The position numbers and the translations under genes are program-made. Shown piece by piece: positions 36,577 through 46,682 of a stretch of 64,000 nucleotides of DNA. Location of the stretch: positions 62,001-126,000 of the forward strand of contig JANQEU010000088.1 of the NCBI GenBank assembly GCA_028278225.1, written 5' to 3'. The stretch is from Cyclobacteriaceae bacterium (GTDB taxonomy: Bacteria; Bacteroidota; Bacteroidia; Cytophagales; Cyclobacteriaceae). The notes beneath the pieces are model-generated. The model had not been told where the DNA came from, made no database searches, and saw nothing but the letters and a program-made list of their open reading frames with translations. Each line of letters opens with the position of its first letter. Position 1 is the first letter of the stretch.

Positions 36577-38733
36577 CTAATCCAGCTTCATGACAAAGTA
36601 GTCGCCCTTTACCTCAATTTGCTTATAATTTAACGGGACCCTGACATATCCTTTTTCATCCATTATTCCCATTTTCCCTTTTCGCTTTACAATGAGCAAA
36701 CCATTACCTACCTCCTCAACAGACTCATATTGAGGCGTCAGGACAAATTTGCCGTTTCTATCTGCTACACCTACTTTTTGTTCCTGATCAACAAGAATGT
36801 ACCCGCTTCCCCTGTTATGCCCGATCCTTTCGAATTGTGGTTTGACCACCCAGCCGCCATCAATACCCAAAATCCCGTAATTCCCTCTGTATTTCACAAC
36901 CGCCAGTCCATTGTCATAATCTCCCGTTTCCTCGTAGATGGGCTGGACGACGAGCTTTTCGCTTTTATCAACATATCCCCATCCCCCATTCAATCTAACA
37001 GCACAATATGACTCGCTGAACAACCTCGAACCGGTATAGCGATTGGCGATTCTCAATTTACCGTTTTCATCTATAAACCCCCATTTACCGTCCTTTTTGA
37101 TTTTGAAATACCCCTCCGAATAACCGGAGATCTTCTCAATCCCATCCTCGGGCCTGACACGATTATTGGCCACTGAATCAACGAGGACAAACGAGCCGTC
37201 AAGTTGTCCAAAATACATGCCTCCAATCTCACCTACCGTCTTATAAACCGGATCTAACAACATCTCTCCCCTGCCGGATAATATACCGAAAGTCGTATCA
37301 CTTTCCTTCACCTTCAGGTATGTACCCATATTTATGATCTCCACCCCGCCTTTAAAAACTTCTTCACCCCCATAACCAAACAGCGTTGTGGACATCCCTC
37401 TGTTTGCTTTGATCAGGTTCTCGCAAAATTCAATTTCATCATACCGCGGCGGGATGACCCAATCTCCAAATAGATCAAGTACGCCCCATTCTCCCAGGTA
37501 ACGGACAGCTATCATTTTTTCCGTGCCTTCGCCAATATCATCGTACTTATGACTTAAGCTTTGACGTCCCTGAAAGTCCAGTAATCCCCAATATTCATTT
37601 CGCCTGACGGGTATCATATTGGCGACCGAATGTTTGACCTCATCATACCTTTTCAGAGAAAGTTTACGTCCAAATCGATTATAGATGTCCCATTTCTTTT
37701 CATTCAACGCAAAGAAATAGAGGCCATCAAAAGAAATTGAGTCCTGATCGGAAATGATGGTCCGGCCATTTGTTTTGGAGAGTTTCCATTTTCCAAAGTC
37801 CAGGTCCCTGGTAATCAGATACCCGGATTTCGCCATCACCAATTCCACATTCCGGTCTCCGAAAATGTCGGTTCCATCTATGAGGAGCTCCTGTGTTCCA
37901 TTCAGATAAGTGATGAAAATTTCGTCCCGCAACGCTACCGAATCGCCCTTTACCCTTTTCACGGAATCCAGACCAAGGCTACTGATCTCCCAATCCGGAA
38001 AATCAAGGACCCTCCACCCGTCATTCCACAGGATATCCTTGTATTGAACATCGTATGTAAAATCTGAGGAGTTCCTGGCCAACAACCCGTACATCCCGTT
38101 CCTCCTGACAATTATCCCTTTTGCTGAAACCTCAAAATGATCAAAGTGATTAACATAACTTGGCATATTATCACGATAAAAAGACCATTTGCCATCTTCA
38201 TTTTTCGCTGCTAAGAGGCTTTTATCAATATATTCTACCGAGGTATAATCAGCATCAATAACCACTTCATACCTGTCATTCAAAAAACCTTTCTTAATCG
38301 ATCCGTGATCGTAAGACGATATTTCAAACCCACTTCCCAGAGGTTCAATGTCAAAGTAACTACAGCTTACTACAGTCTCACCCTCCGTATCGATCAATCC
38401 AAAAAAAAGCTTGTTCGAAAATCTACCTTTAATGGCAGCTTTGATGTGCGCGGAATCAAGAATGGACAAATGATAGAAATCGGGATCTGTCAGGACCTTA
38501 TTGTTTATGGTGATCAATCCCCACCCCCCGTTCAGCTTGTATCCTATAATATCACCAACCAGTTCAACCTCTCCCCTGGACCATCCGATCCTGTCATAGA
38601 TAGGCGGAATGAGTTCTTCACCCGCTCCATTTGCAAGGCCCTGCCTGTCATTTTTATCGATAATTTGATATTGATGATTACCAGCTACTAAATATGGAAT
38701 AGTAATAACAAGTAGTAGGAAAAGCCGGCGCAT
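36577..38733 (-). CDS. Exported WG-repeat protein
   Basis: 718 residues from the ATG at 38733 with signal peptide MRRLFLLLVITIPYLVAGNH. More than ten WG-type beta repeats (GGWGLITINNK, GEWGVLDLFGDWVIPPRYDE, KWGFIDENGKLRIANRY, GGWGYVDKSEKLVVQPIYEE, GNYGILGIDGGWVVKPQF) cover the mature protein. Such repeats are common in Bacteroidota and are presumed to bind partners. Probably periplasmic or surface-exposed. It is downstream of hemA in the same direction, 20 nt apart. Confidence 0.9.
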   Translation of the reverse strand: MRRLFLLLVITIPYLVAGNHQYQIIDKNDRQGLANGAGEELIPPIYDRIGWSRGEVELVGDIIGYKLNGGWGLITINNKVLTDPDFYHLSILDSAHIKAAIKGRFSNKLFFGLIDTEGETVVSCSYFDIEPLGSGFEISSYDHGSIKKGFLNDRYEVVIDADYTSVEYIDKSLLAAKNEDGKWSFYRDNMPSYVNHFDHFEVSAKGIIVRRNGMYGLLARNSSDFTYDVQYKDILWNDGWRVLDFPDWEISSLGLDSVKRVKGDSVALRDEIFITYLNGTQELLIDGTDIFGDRNVELVMAKSGYLITRDLDFGKWKLSKTNGRTIISDQDSISFDGLYFFALNEKKWDIYNRFGRKLSLKRYDEVKHSVANMIPVRRNEYWGLLDFQGRQSLSHKYDDIGEGTEKMIAVRYLGEWGVLDLFGDWVIPPRYDEIEFCENLIKANRGMSTTLFGYGGEEVFKGGVEIINMGTYLKVKESDTTFGILSGRGEMLLDPVYKTVGEIGGMYFGQLDGSFVLVDSVANNRVRPEDGIEKISGYSEGYFKIKKDGKWGFIDENGKLRIANRYTGSRLFSESYCAVRLNGGWGYVDKSEKLVVQPIYEETGDYDNGLAVVKYRGNYGILGIDGGWVVKPQFERIGHNRGSGYILVDQEQKVGVADRNGKFVLTPQYESVEEVGNGLLIVKRKGKMGIMDEKGYVRVPLNYKQIEVKGDYFVMKLD

Positions 38734-38753
38734 GCCCAAATATAACCGTTGAA

Positions 38754-40019
38754 TCAGGACCTGACTGATTTTATTTTGTCCTTTTCCAGGTCAAAAAGAT
38801 CATTCAACACCTCTACCAGTGTATCGGCTTCTCCCCGTTTACATGCCGCTTTCAGCTCCAAAACCGGCAGTTTAATCACTTTTTGAATGATCCCTTTGGT
38901 GACTTTTTCAATCAGTTCAGTCTCTTTCAGGTCAGAATTTCTGAGATATCTCTTTATTTCTTCTTGTCTGATATCTTCAAGTGCACTCTTCAGCTTTTGG
39001 ATCGTGGGCGATACCGACATATCCAGGATCCATGCGTTGAGATCAGTGATGGATTCCCTGATTACTTTTTCCACATCAGGTATAGCCTCTTTTCGTTTGC
39101 GAAGGGCATCCGATGTTTTTTCTTCCAGCTGGTCTATGTTGTAAAGTATAAACCCGGACCTGTTTCCCAAATCAGGTGAAATACTTCTGGGGACAGACAG
39201 GTCAATGAGTAATTTGTGAGCTACCCCATCCTTACCGAAGAGCTTATCAGTAATGATAGGCTTACTAACTGCAAGACTGGAAATTACGGCGTTGTACTCA
39301 GAGATGGAGCTGATGGCTTCATCAAGTGAAATTGCCTCAAAACCTTTTTCCAATGCCTTTTGGTGCGCCTTGTCACTGTCCCGGGTAGCAATTGTGAGGT
39401 TGATATTTTCACCGGAAAGATTGTCCACAACATCATTACCGATCTCCCCCAATCCTATAACGAGAACTTTTGGATTATTGAAATTAGAAACAAATTGCTT
39501 CAATAACGCCACACTCACATAAGATGTGGAAGCAGCACCATCCCTGAATGTAGTTTCCTGCACCAACCGCTTGTTTGCATAAAAAATGGAATGCATCAAA
39601 CGATGCAGAAAGGGACCTGCCACGTTTTCATCCGCGGAATTTTGATACGCCCTTTTTACCTGGTTAGATATTTGCGTATCCCCCAATACTTTTGCGTCAA
39701 GTCCCATGGCTACCGAATAGATGTGACTTACTGCTTTCTCACCTTGTTCTCTCCAAAAACTATCAATTACCCTTTCTTTCCTGATCTGCTTTTGCAAACA
39801 CAACAGGGAAACAAGACCATCAGCCTGATCGGCCTCCGAAGAGTAATAGATTTCTGTTCGGTTGCATGTTGAAAGGATCAGCGCATCCTCGAAATCAAAG
39901 AGCTCCCGGATCGAACCCAGAAGGTTCAGACAATCAGAATCTGACAGAGACAACTTCTCCCTTATTTCGATCGAGGAAGTCTTGTATGAAATACCTACAA
40001 CTCTGAACCGGTTGATCAT
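38754..40019 (-). CDS. hemA: Glutamyl-tRNA reductase
   Basis: 421 residues from the ATG at 40019. It reduces Glu-tRNA to glutamate-1-semialdehyde with NADPH, the first step of C5-pathway haem synthesis. Landmarks: NRFRVVGISYKTSSIEIREK, the catalytic-Cys region ALILSTCNRTEIYYSSE, MGLDAKVLGDTQISNQVKRA, NADPH site VLVIGLGEIGNDVVDNL and VAHKLLIDLSVPRSI. The C-terminal dimerisation domain is complete. No other haem genes neighbour it. Confidence 0.95.
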   Translation of the reverse strand: MINRFRVVGISYKTSSIEIREKLSLSDSDCLNLLGSIRELFDFEDALILSTCNRTEIYYSSEADQADGLVSLLCLQKQIRKERVIDSFWREQGEKAVSHIYSVAMGLDAKVLGDTQISNQVKRAYQNSADENVAGPFLHRLMHSIFYANKRLVQETTFRDGAASTSYVSVALLKQFVSNFNNPKVLVIGLGEIGNDVVDNLSGENINLTIATRDSDKAHQKALEKGFEAISLDEAISSISEYNAVISSLAVSKPIITDKLFGKDGVAHKLLIDLSVPRSISPDLGNRSGFILYNIDQLEEKTSDALRKRKEAIPDVEKVIRESITDLNAWILDMSVSPTIQKLKSALEDIRQEEIKRYLRNSDLKETELIEKVTKGIIQKVIKLPVLELKAACKRGEADTLVEVLNDLFDLEKDKIKSVRS

Positions 40020-40041
40020 CAACAAATAGTTTAAGTGGATG

Positions 40042-40049
40042 CAAAAATA
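40042..40049 (-). promoter_or_regulatory. Candidate -7 box for hemA
   Basis: On the minus strand this reads TATTTTTG, matching TAnnTTTG, and ends 22 nt before the hemA ATG. No good -33 element was found. Confidence 0.35.
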
Positions 40050-40113
40050 GATTCAATGTTCATTATATTGAAAAAGGTAAAATTATTTTTTGAATAATGG
40101 GGCCCAATTAGCT

Positions 40114-41013
40114 ATGATCAGGCGAATACGGATATATCTCATCAATCAATTTGGCTTTTCCCGGACCGAATCCAACGGGATAATCATTTTGTTTCTGGTT
40201 GTGTCTCTTTCATTCATCCTGCCTAAAGTTTATTTCAATTCCATAAAATCCTCTGCCACGATCAGCAACCAACCTTCATTGGCCGAATGGAACGAAGATA
40301 TTTCAGCCTCCATTGCTCCTAAGGAGACGAACCCTGTTCTGGCGCATTCCAATGATGAGTCAGAACCAATAAAAAAATTTCAGTTCAACCCAAACACTGC
40401 AACGAAAGAAGCGCTGAAAACACTGGGATTCAGTGATGTCATCAGCCAGCGCATATTGAACTATCGTCAATCCGGTGGGCAATTCAGGATCAAAGAAGAT
40501 CTGTACAGAATCTACGGAATAGATTCGGCGTTTCTTCAGTCGCTCGAATCTTATATTGACCTCCCGGTGGACTTAGTGGTAGAAAGGCCTGAAGCAAGTG
40601 TACCGGCAAAGCATGACCTTAATTCAGCCACCCCCATGGCATTGCAGAAAATTAAAGGCATCGGGCCGGTATTGTCAGAAAGAATTGTCAAATATCGCGA
40701 TTTGGTCGGTGGGTTTCACAATTTCGATCAGCTGAAAGAAGTTTACAACCTTCCCGATTCGATAGCTGCAAAAATTTCCGGCCGGTTCTTTATTGGTCCC
40801 GGTTCATTCAGTTTGATCGACATCAATTCCGATAGCATCCGTGGATTGGCAAAACATCCATATATAAACTACAACATGGCGAAAGCCATAGTCCGGTACA
40901 GGGAGGTTCACGGATTGTACCAATCGGTCGATGACCTGAAAAAGATCAAAATCATTTCCGACTCGACTTTTGACAAAATTTCCCCATATCTCGGTCCAAT
41001 TGGTACACCCTGA
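40114..41013 (+). CDS. Membrane-anchored helix-hairpin-helix DNA-binding protein, ComEA-like
   Basis: 299 residues from the ATG at 40114 (a TTG at 40090 would add 8). A membrane anchor at about residues 20-40 (GIIILFLVVSLSFILPKVYF) is followed by three ComEA-type HhH units: FNPNTATKEALKTLGFSDVI, DLNSATPMALQKIKGIGPVL and DINSDSIRGLAKHPYINYNM, each with the RI-x-NYR / GxFxxxxDL continuation. Such proteins bind double-stranded DNA outside the cytoplasm during uptake. The next gene starts 4 nt later. Confidence 0.85.
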   Translation: MIRRIRIYLINQFGFSRTESNGIIILFLVVSLSFILPKVYFNSIKSSATISNQPSLAEWNEDISASIAPKETNPVLAHSNDESEPIKKFQFNPNTATKEALKTLGFSDVISQRILNYRQSGGQFRIKEDLYRIYGIDSAFLQSLESYIDLPVDLVVERPEASVPAKHDLNSATPMALQKIKGIGPVLSERIVKYRDLVGGFHNFDQLKEVYNLPDSIAAKISGRFFIGPGSFSLIDINSDSIRGLAKHPYINYNMAKAIVRYREVHGLYQSVDDLKKIKIISDSTFDKISPYLGPIGTP

Positions 41014-41017
41014 GAAA

Positions 41018-44000
41018 ATGCAAAGCCTGCTAGCATCTTATATGAGAAGACTTACAAACCTGTCAGGAAATAACAGGTCAATACTATTGCTCAGGCTTAT
41101 CTCGGATCAGTTTATTGATATTCACGATTTCAATTTCGCAAGGGATAATCCGAGTTTTAAAGTCATCGAGAGTCTGATTGCCAACAAAGAATTGGCTGTC
41201 TGCGAAGAAGTCGATCCAAGGGACCCGTCATCAAACAAGCTTTCACAACGGCTCAAGAAACTGCAAAGGGTTGAGCAATTCATTTTTGAGGAGAGAGGAG
41301 CAAAAGACTTATATGTGGGATGGCCTTACATCACTGGAAAATTCTCAAACGACACATTGGTAAGGTGTCCCCTGATCTTCTTTCCGGTTGAAATCTACAC
41401 CGAAAGCGGCAACTGGTTTTTGGGGAGACGTAAAGATGTGAATGTGACCCTGAATAAGTCATTTCTGCTGGCGTATGCTTACTACAACGATGTATCTCTT
41501 GATGAAGAACTTGTCGAAACGATCCTGACGGACTTCAATCATGATGCCACCATCTTCAGGACGCAGTTGTACGAACTTCTGAAAGATAGCAATGTTGAAA
41601 TCGACTTCAACAAAGAAAACTTCCGGGACGAGCTGAAGCCTTTCAAGAATTTCAGAAAAGCCCAATTCGAGAAAGAACAACATACGGGTAAACTAAAGTT
41701 GTGTCCTGAGGCAGTGATGGGAATCTACCCCCAGGCGGGATCATACCTGGTCCCTGACTATACCTATCTGATAAAAAGTAATACTTTCGACGACCTGGAG
41801 GAGTTCTTTGCTCAAAGGATCAAAGATGATCCTGAAGATGAAGGCCGGACTAAATTTTCAGATCGTGTGATCGAGGAGAATACGTACACTCCCTTCGAGC
41901 TGGATGCCTACCAGGAAAGTGCGTTGAAAAAAATAAAAAAAGGTAATTCAATAACCGTCCAGGGTCCGCCAGGGACAGGCAAGTCCCAACTCATCTCAAA
42001 CCTCATTTGCGACTACACAGCCAGGGGTAAGAACGTGTTGTTGGTTTGTCAAAAAAGAGTAGCTCTTGATGTTGTGTATGACCGGCTAAAAGAGAAAGAA
42101 TTGCACGATTTTATTGGTCTGGTTCATGATTTTAAAAATGATCGCCGGGATATATTCGAAAAAATTGACACTCAGGTAAACCGCATTCACGAGTACCAGC
42201 AAAAAAACAATTCCCTGGACACCATCCAACTGGAGCGGACTTTTACCCAGGCCAGCCGAAAAATTGAACAGATCGCAGAAGAACTGGAAGAGTACAAATT
42301 TGCCTTATTTGATGAGTCGGAATGCGGTAAATCTGTCAAGGAACTTTACCTGATCAGTGATCCCAATGCAAAATTTGTTCATCTCAAGCAGGTATACAAT
42401 ACGTTCCCTTTTGCCGAAATAGATGTTTTCCGCAGAAAGCTCGAACGGTATCTCAACTATTTCAAAGAATATGAAAGTCAGCCGCATTTCTGGGCGCATG
42501 AGCTCTCATTTTCCAACTTTTCCACCGAGGATTTTGTGAGGATCAAAGAGGTCTTATCTGACACCACCAGCACTTTTGACCGATTCAGGAAAGATTCGAG
42601 CGAACTGCTTCATAAGGAATTGGATTATGATGCAACCAGGTTTTTCCTCCAAAAAAGAGCTTTGCTGGACCAATTCATTACAAACCTGGATAACGAAGAG
42701 ATCTACTGGAGTTTTAAAAACCTGCTTCAGCATAAACCGGATGAAGAAGGCAAATGGATCGTGGAATTGGAGCAGGCGGTTTTGAATAGTTTTAAGGGTG
42801 CGGGGATCGAAACTTCATTGAAGCCGGAGGAGCTGGGACGCATGCAGGAGTCTCTCCAAAGGGCAATCAAAGCACGGAAAAATCCTTTCAACTGGCTGAG
42901 GTGGAGACTGTTTTCCAAGGACAGGATCTTCATCACACGAGTCCTTGTCTCCAACGATCTGAAGGGTAATGGTGAAGGATTCCGGGTACTGGTAGAAAAA
43001 ATTGACAACAGGTTGAACTACGAGCACAATTTGTCCATCATCGAGGGTAAAAACTGGTTGACAAACTTTCCTGAGAGGACTAGAAAAATGGATGTTCAAA
43101 ACTGGTTTTTCTATCAACGCAATGCATTTAAAACCTACCAGCATTTCCTTGAGCTCCGAAATATAGACGCCTTTGTCAGTTTCAAATCCGACGATCGAAA
43201 AAACCAGGTTGACAAACTCAGGCAATTTGTGCAGCTTCTGGATAGATTCCCGGAGCATTACGAACGTTGGAACAAATACCTCACCGAGCACCAGATACGT
43301 GAACTATTATCAGGCAGGGTAAAAATCCAGGAAGCTGCAAAACAGTTGGACCAGGATTTTGAAAACCTCCATGATTACCACAAGATCAAGTCAGAACTAC
43401 TGAGTAACGAAAAACTGGTTGTACGCCTGATTGAGGAAGTGGAGGGAGATACAAATGAAAAGCTGGAATGTTTTGATAACAGTCTTGCACTTGCCTGGAT
43501 AGATCATATTGAATCAAAGTATCCGGTATTGCGCACGATTTCTTCATTGAAGTTTGAGCAGAATATCAAAGAGCTGAGACAGGCCATTCAAGACAAACGA
43601 AAAACCAGCAATGACATTTTACTTTTAAAATCACGGGAAAGAACATATCAGGGCCTTGAATACAATCGCCTGAATAATCTGGTGACCTACAGGGACCTGC
43701 AACACCAGGTCAGGAAAAAGAAAAAGATCTGGCCCTTGCGAAGGGTGATTTCCGAGTTTAAGGACGAACTATTCAAACTCATTCCATGCTGGATGGCATC
43801 ACCGGAATCCGCCTCGGCAATATTCCCGATGGAAGAAGTTTTTGATCTTGTGATATTCGATGAAGCTTCCCAGTGTTTCGCCGAACGCGGAATACCTTCC
43901 ATGTACAGAGGGAAGCAAATAGTAATAGCCGGAGACAGCAAACAATTAAAACCTTTTGACCTGTACAGGGTACGGTGGGAGGAAGACAACGAAGAAGATA

Positions 44001-45028
44001 TTCCCGAATTGGAAATCGATTCTCTGCTGGATCTTACATCCCGGTTTCTGCCATCCGCCGCATTAAAAGGTCATTACAGAAGCAGGTCATTGCCCCTGAT
44101 TGATTTTTCCAGCAAGCATTTCTATGATGGAACGCTACAATTCATCCCTGATCTCACAAGAATGAATCATCCGGACCCTCCCATAGATTATATCAGAGTT
44201 GACGGCACATGGGAAAATAATATCAACAAGACAGAAAGCGAAGCAGTAGTTGAACTCATAGAAAAGCTTTGGAAGGAGCAACCGGATAAAAACATAGGCG
44301 TAGTCACCTTCAACGGTCCTCAGCAATCGTACATACTTGATCTCCTGGATGAGAAAATAAAAGATTGGAGACAATTACCGCCAAACCTGTTTGTTAAGAA
44401 TATTGAAAATGTACAAGGTGATGAAAGGGATTTCATCATTTTCACAACAGCTTATGCCAGAGATAACCAGGGCAGGCTTCAGTTTCGATTCGGATCACTG
44501 AACAATGCAGGGGGAGAGAACCGCCTGAATGTGGCCGTTACACGGGCAAAGGAACATATTTTCCTGGTCACCAGTTTATTTCCGGGCGAAATGAAAGTGG
44601 AAGGAAGTAAAAACGAGGGGCCCAAACTACTCAAAAAATACCTCGAATATGCTTACTCCGTGTCCGAAAAATCGTGGAAGCCCCATTTACTACCCCCTGC
44701 CCACGAGCATGCAGACTGGTACCTGAAGAACAAATTGATCAGTGATACAGGGGATGATACCAAGGGGCCCAATCTGGCGGATGATATGCCTTTTGCAGAT
44801 CTCGTCATTAGAAAAAACGGCCAGGCCCGGGGACTGATCCTGACTGATGATGACCAATATTATAACTCGCATTCTATAAAGGATATTTACGTCTATCAGC
44901 CTGAAATCCTTAGCGAGAAAAAGTGGCCGTATTTAAGAATTAATAGCAGGGACAGGTGGATGAATCCGGAACAGGTCGGGGATAGGATCAGGATATTTCT
45001 AAACAGGTTAGTTCAATCTCCGTCGTAA
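41018..45028 (+). CDS. Superfamily 1 DNA/RNA helicase (DNA2/NAM7-like) with C-terminal nuclease-like domain
   Basis: 1336 residues from the ATG at 41018. Helicase motifs: Walker A QGPPGTGKSQLISNL around 315, VCQKRVALDVVYDRL, Walker B VIFDEASQCFAERGIP around 947, IAGDSKQLKPF, LKGHYRSRSLPLI, VQGDERDFIIFTTAYARD and NRLNVAVTRAKEHIF, as in UPF1/DNA2 helicases. A 600-residue helical insertion (LEELEEYKFALFDES to SLKFEQNIKELRQ) lies between motifs I and II. The last 80 residues (DLVIRKNGQARGLILTDDDQ, ILSEKKWPYLRINSRDRWMN) align by eye with the Vsr/MTES_1575-type restriction-endonuclease fold, with Asp1261 and Asp1277-1279 as candidate metal ligands. It ends overlapping gldH by 16 nt tail to tail. 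Role in repair or defence is not shown. Confidence 0.88.
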   Translation: MQSLLASYMRRLTNLSGNNRSILLLRLISDQFIDIHDFNFARDNPSFKVIESLIANKELAVCEEVDPRDPSSNKLSQRLKKLQRVEQFIFEERGAKDLYVGWPYITGKFSNDTLVRCPLIFFPVEIYTESGNWFLGRRKDVNVTLNKSFLLAYAYYNDVSLDEELVETILTDFNHDATIFRTQLYELLKDSNVEIDFNKENFRDELKPFKNFRKAQFEKEQHTGKLKLCPEAVMGIYPQAGSYLVPDYTYLIKSNTFDDLEEFFAQRIKDDPEDEGRTKFSDRVIEENTYTPFELDAYQESALKKIKKGNSITVQGPPGTGKSQLISNLICDYTARGKNVLLVCQKRVALDVVYDRLKEKELHDFIGLVHDFKNDRRDIFEKIDTQVNRIHEYQQKNNSLDTIQLERTFTQASRKIEQIAEELEEYKFALFDESECGKSVKELYLISDPNAKFVHLKQVYNTFPFAEIDVFRRKLERYLNYFKEYESQPHFWAHELSFSNFSTEDFVRIKEVLSDTTSTFDRFRKDSSELLHKELDYDATRFFLQKRALLDQFITNLDNEEIYWSFKNLLQHKPDEEGKWIVELEQAVLNSFKGAGIETSLKPEELGRMQESLQRAIKARKNPFNWLRWRLFSKDRIFITRVLVSNDLKGNGEGFRVLVEKIDNRLNYEHNLSIIEGKNWLTNFPERTRKMDVQNWFFYQRNAFKTYQHFLELRNIDAFVSFKSDDRKNQVDKLRQFVQLLDRFPEHYERWNKYLTEHQIRELLSGRVKIQEAAKQLDQDFENLHDYHKIKSELLSNEKLVVRLIEEVEGDTNEKLECFDNSLALAWIDHIESKYPVLRTISSLKFEQNIKELRQAIQDKRKTSNDILLLKSRERTYQGLEYNRLNNLVTYRDLQHQVRKKKKIWPLRRVISEFKDELFKLIPCWMASPESASAIFPMEEVFDLVIFDEASQCFAERGIPSMYRGKQIVIAGDSKQLKPFDLYRVRWEEDNEEDIPELEIDSLLDLTSRFLPSAALKGHYRSRSLPLIDFSSKHFYDGTLQFIPDLTRMNHPDPPIDYIRVDGTWENNINKTESEAVVELIEKLWKEQPDKNIGVVTFNGPQQSYILDLLDEKIKDWRQLPPNLFVKNIENVQGDERDFIIFTTAYARDNQGRLQFRFGSLNNAGGENRLNVAVTRAKEHIFLVTSLFPGEMKVEGSKNEGPKLLKKYLEYAYSVSEKSWKPHLLPPAHEHADWYLKNKLISDTGDDTKGPNLADDMPFADLVIRKNGQARGLILTDDDQYYNSHSIKDIYVYQPEILSEKKWPYLRINSRDRWMNPEQVGDRIRIFLNRLVQSPS

Positions 45029-45480
45029 AACTCCACCCTGGCACCGATCCGCTCGATATCAGGCAGTGAATCCATTCTCATAAACTGTTCCAGCTCTATC
45101 CGGTATTCCCCCATGGCTCCGAAAGTGTAATTTTGAAGGAGATAAATCTCATGGCTAAAAAGATTTCCCGCACCTGCCCCATTTGGTTTTCCGGTTTTGG
45201 GATCAAACAAAATTATTTCTTTCAGCTCCTTTTCCAGGACACTATCACCTGAAGTCAATCTGTAGTTGAAATACAGGTTGTGATACGGATAGGTAAAACG
45301 ATTCGAAAACTCCGCCTTAAGATTATAGGTTTTCTCCAGATCTTCGATATCAAAACTGAAGGCCACCACGGAGTCTTTATGCCAAAAGCCACTCAGATTT
45401 GAAAAATTCTCCATGACCCGATTGGAGTCACACTGAGCAAATAACATCAAAATGGTGATGGAAAGAAGGAAGCCTCTCAT
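45013..45480 (-). CDS. gldH: Gliding motility lipoprotein GldH
   Basis: 155 residues. Lipoprotein signal MRGFLLSITILMLFAQC with the cysteine at 17. The mature part (FSNLSGFWHKDSVVAFSFDI, YPYHNLYFNYRLTSGDSVL, AGNLFSHEIYLLQNYTFGAM) matches GldH, a lipoprotein required for gliding and T9SS function in Flavobacterium. Its ATG overlaps the ricT stop by 4 nt; this ricT-gldH order is conserved in the phylum. Whether the host glides is not known from sequence. Confidence 0.9.
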   Translation of the reverse strand: MRGFLLSITILMLFAQCDSNRVMENFSNLSGFWHKDSVVAFSFDIEDLEKTYNLKAEFSNRFTYPYHNLYFNYRLTSGDSVLEKELKEIILFDPKTGKPNGAGAGNLFSHEIYLLQNYTFGAMGEYRIELEQFMRMDSLPDIERIGARVEFYDGD

Positions 45481-46628
45481 CTATTGGCTTTTTGATTTCT
45501 GTTAGGCCGGTTTCTTCTTTTCGACTTGTTCTTCTTTTTGTTTGACTTCTTTTTATTGAATTTTCTGTCCATCGCAATCAGATCGCTATTCAGGCTCGAT
45601 ACTTCCAGCTTCACATCATCCACCACATTCTTCTGAAGTGTCGCCGGTTTTTTGCCTTTTTTATTCATTTCCAGTATCTCAGCAACCCTCCCGGCATCTA
45701 TCGGGTACCAGGTATTTTCACCCTCATATCCAAACCACATTATCTTCCTGAAAATATCGGTTTTCTGCAGTTTGGCCTCTCCTTTGCTCGTTCGCAGGGG
45801 CACTTCGATCTCGGGAATGCCCTCCAGGGCTTCCATGTAAGTCTCAAGTTCGTAATTGAGGCAGCATTTCAACCTTCCGCATTGACCTGACAGTTTACCC
45901 GGATTCAAAGACAGATTCTGATACCGGGCATTCTGAGTGGTTACTGTTTTAAAATCACTCAGCCATGTAGAGCAGCACAGCTCACGACCGCAGGAGCCGA
46001 TTCCGCCTAACCTTCCCGCTTCCTGGCGCAAACTTATCTGCCGCATGTCGACCCGGATCTTAAACTCGCCGGCCAATATTTTTATCAACTCCCTGAAATC
46101 AACCCGGTCGTCTGCCGAATAGTAAAAAGTAGCTTTCGTATTGTCCGCCTGGTACTCCACATCTGTCAGCTTCATATCAAGCTTACAATCTTCAATGATC
46201 TCCCTTGTCCTGTACAGTGTAGGCATCTCTCTGTTCCGTACTTTTCTGTACTTCTCCAAATCCCGGTCCGACGCCTTGCGATATATGGATTTGATATTGT
46301 CGTCAGAATTAGTTCCTTTCTTCCTCATCTGCAGACGGACTAATTCACCCTGCAGGGATACAAATCCAATGTGATGCCCGTTTGGAACATCTACCACAAC
46401 CGGATCTCCGGTTATGAGATCAAGGCTATTGTTCTTGAAAAAATCTTTTCTACCATTCTTAAACCTAACCTCTACGATGTTGAATTGATCCAGGGAGGGA
46501 ATATCCATATCTGAGAGCCAGTCGAAAACATTCATCTTGTTACATCCACCGGTAAGACACCCGCCGTTATTGTTGCATCCTGTTACCTGCCCGTTTTCAT
46601 CTAATATTCCACACGAACTACATCCCAT
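45477..46628 (-). CDS. ricT: RicT/YaaT-like PSP1-domain protein with Cys-rich N-terminus and basic tail
   Basis: 383 residues. The Cys-rich start (MGCSSCGILDENGQVTGCNN) could hold an iron-sulfur cluster. The PSP1 core contains TLYRTREIIEDCKLDMKLTD, DFRELIKILAGEFKIRVDMR, GGIGSCGRELCCSTWLSDF and SGQCGRLKCCLNYELETY with its paired cysteines. In Bacillus RicT with RicA and RicF forms an Fe-S complex that helps RNase Y; partners are not seen here. The last 40 residues are almost all Lys, Arg and Asn, so nucleic-acid contact is plausible. Confidence 0.9.
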   Translation of the reverse strand: MGCSSCGILDENGQVTGCNNNGGCLTGGCNKMNVFDWLSDMDIPSLDQFNIVEVRFKNGRKDFFKNNSLDLITGDPVVVDVPNGHHIGFVSLQGELVRLQMRKKGTNSDDNIKSIYRKASDRDLEKYRKVRNREMPTLYRTREIIEDCKLDMKLTDVEYQADNTKATFYYSADDRVDFRELIKILAGEFKIRVDMRQISLRQEAGRLGGIGSCGRELCCSTWLSDFKTVTTQNARYQNLSLNPGKLSGQCGRLKCCLNYELETYMEALEGIPEIEVPLRTSKGEAKLQKTDIFRKIMWFGYEGENTWYPIDAGRVAEILEMNKKGKKPATLQKNVVDDVKLEVSSLNSDLIAMDRKFNKKKSNKKKNKSKRRNRPNRNQKANR

Positions 46629-46682
46629 CTCTCAAGTATGTATTTAGGTCAAAACCAAATATAAAGACTTAGACTGAAAACT

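Noticed and set aside
42815-43291. 158-codon open frame antisense to the SF1 helicase
   Set aside because: Embedded in the helicase's helical insertion with no independent motif; shadow frame.
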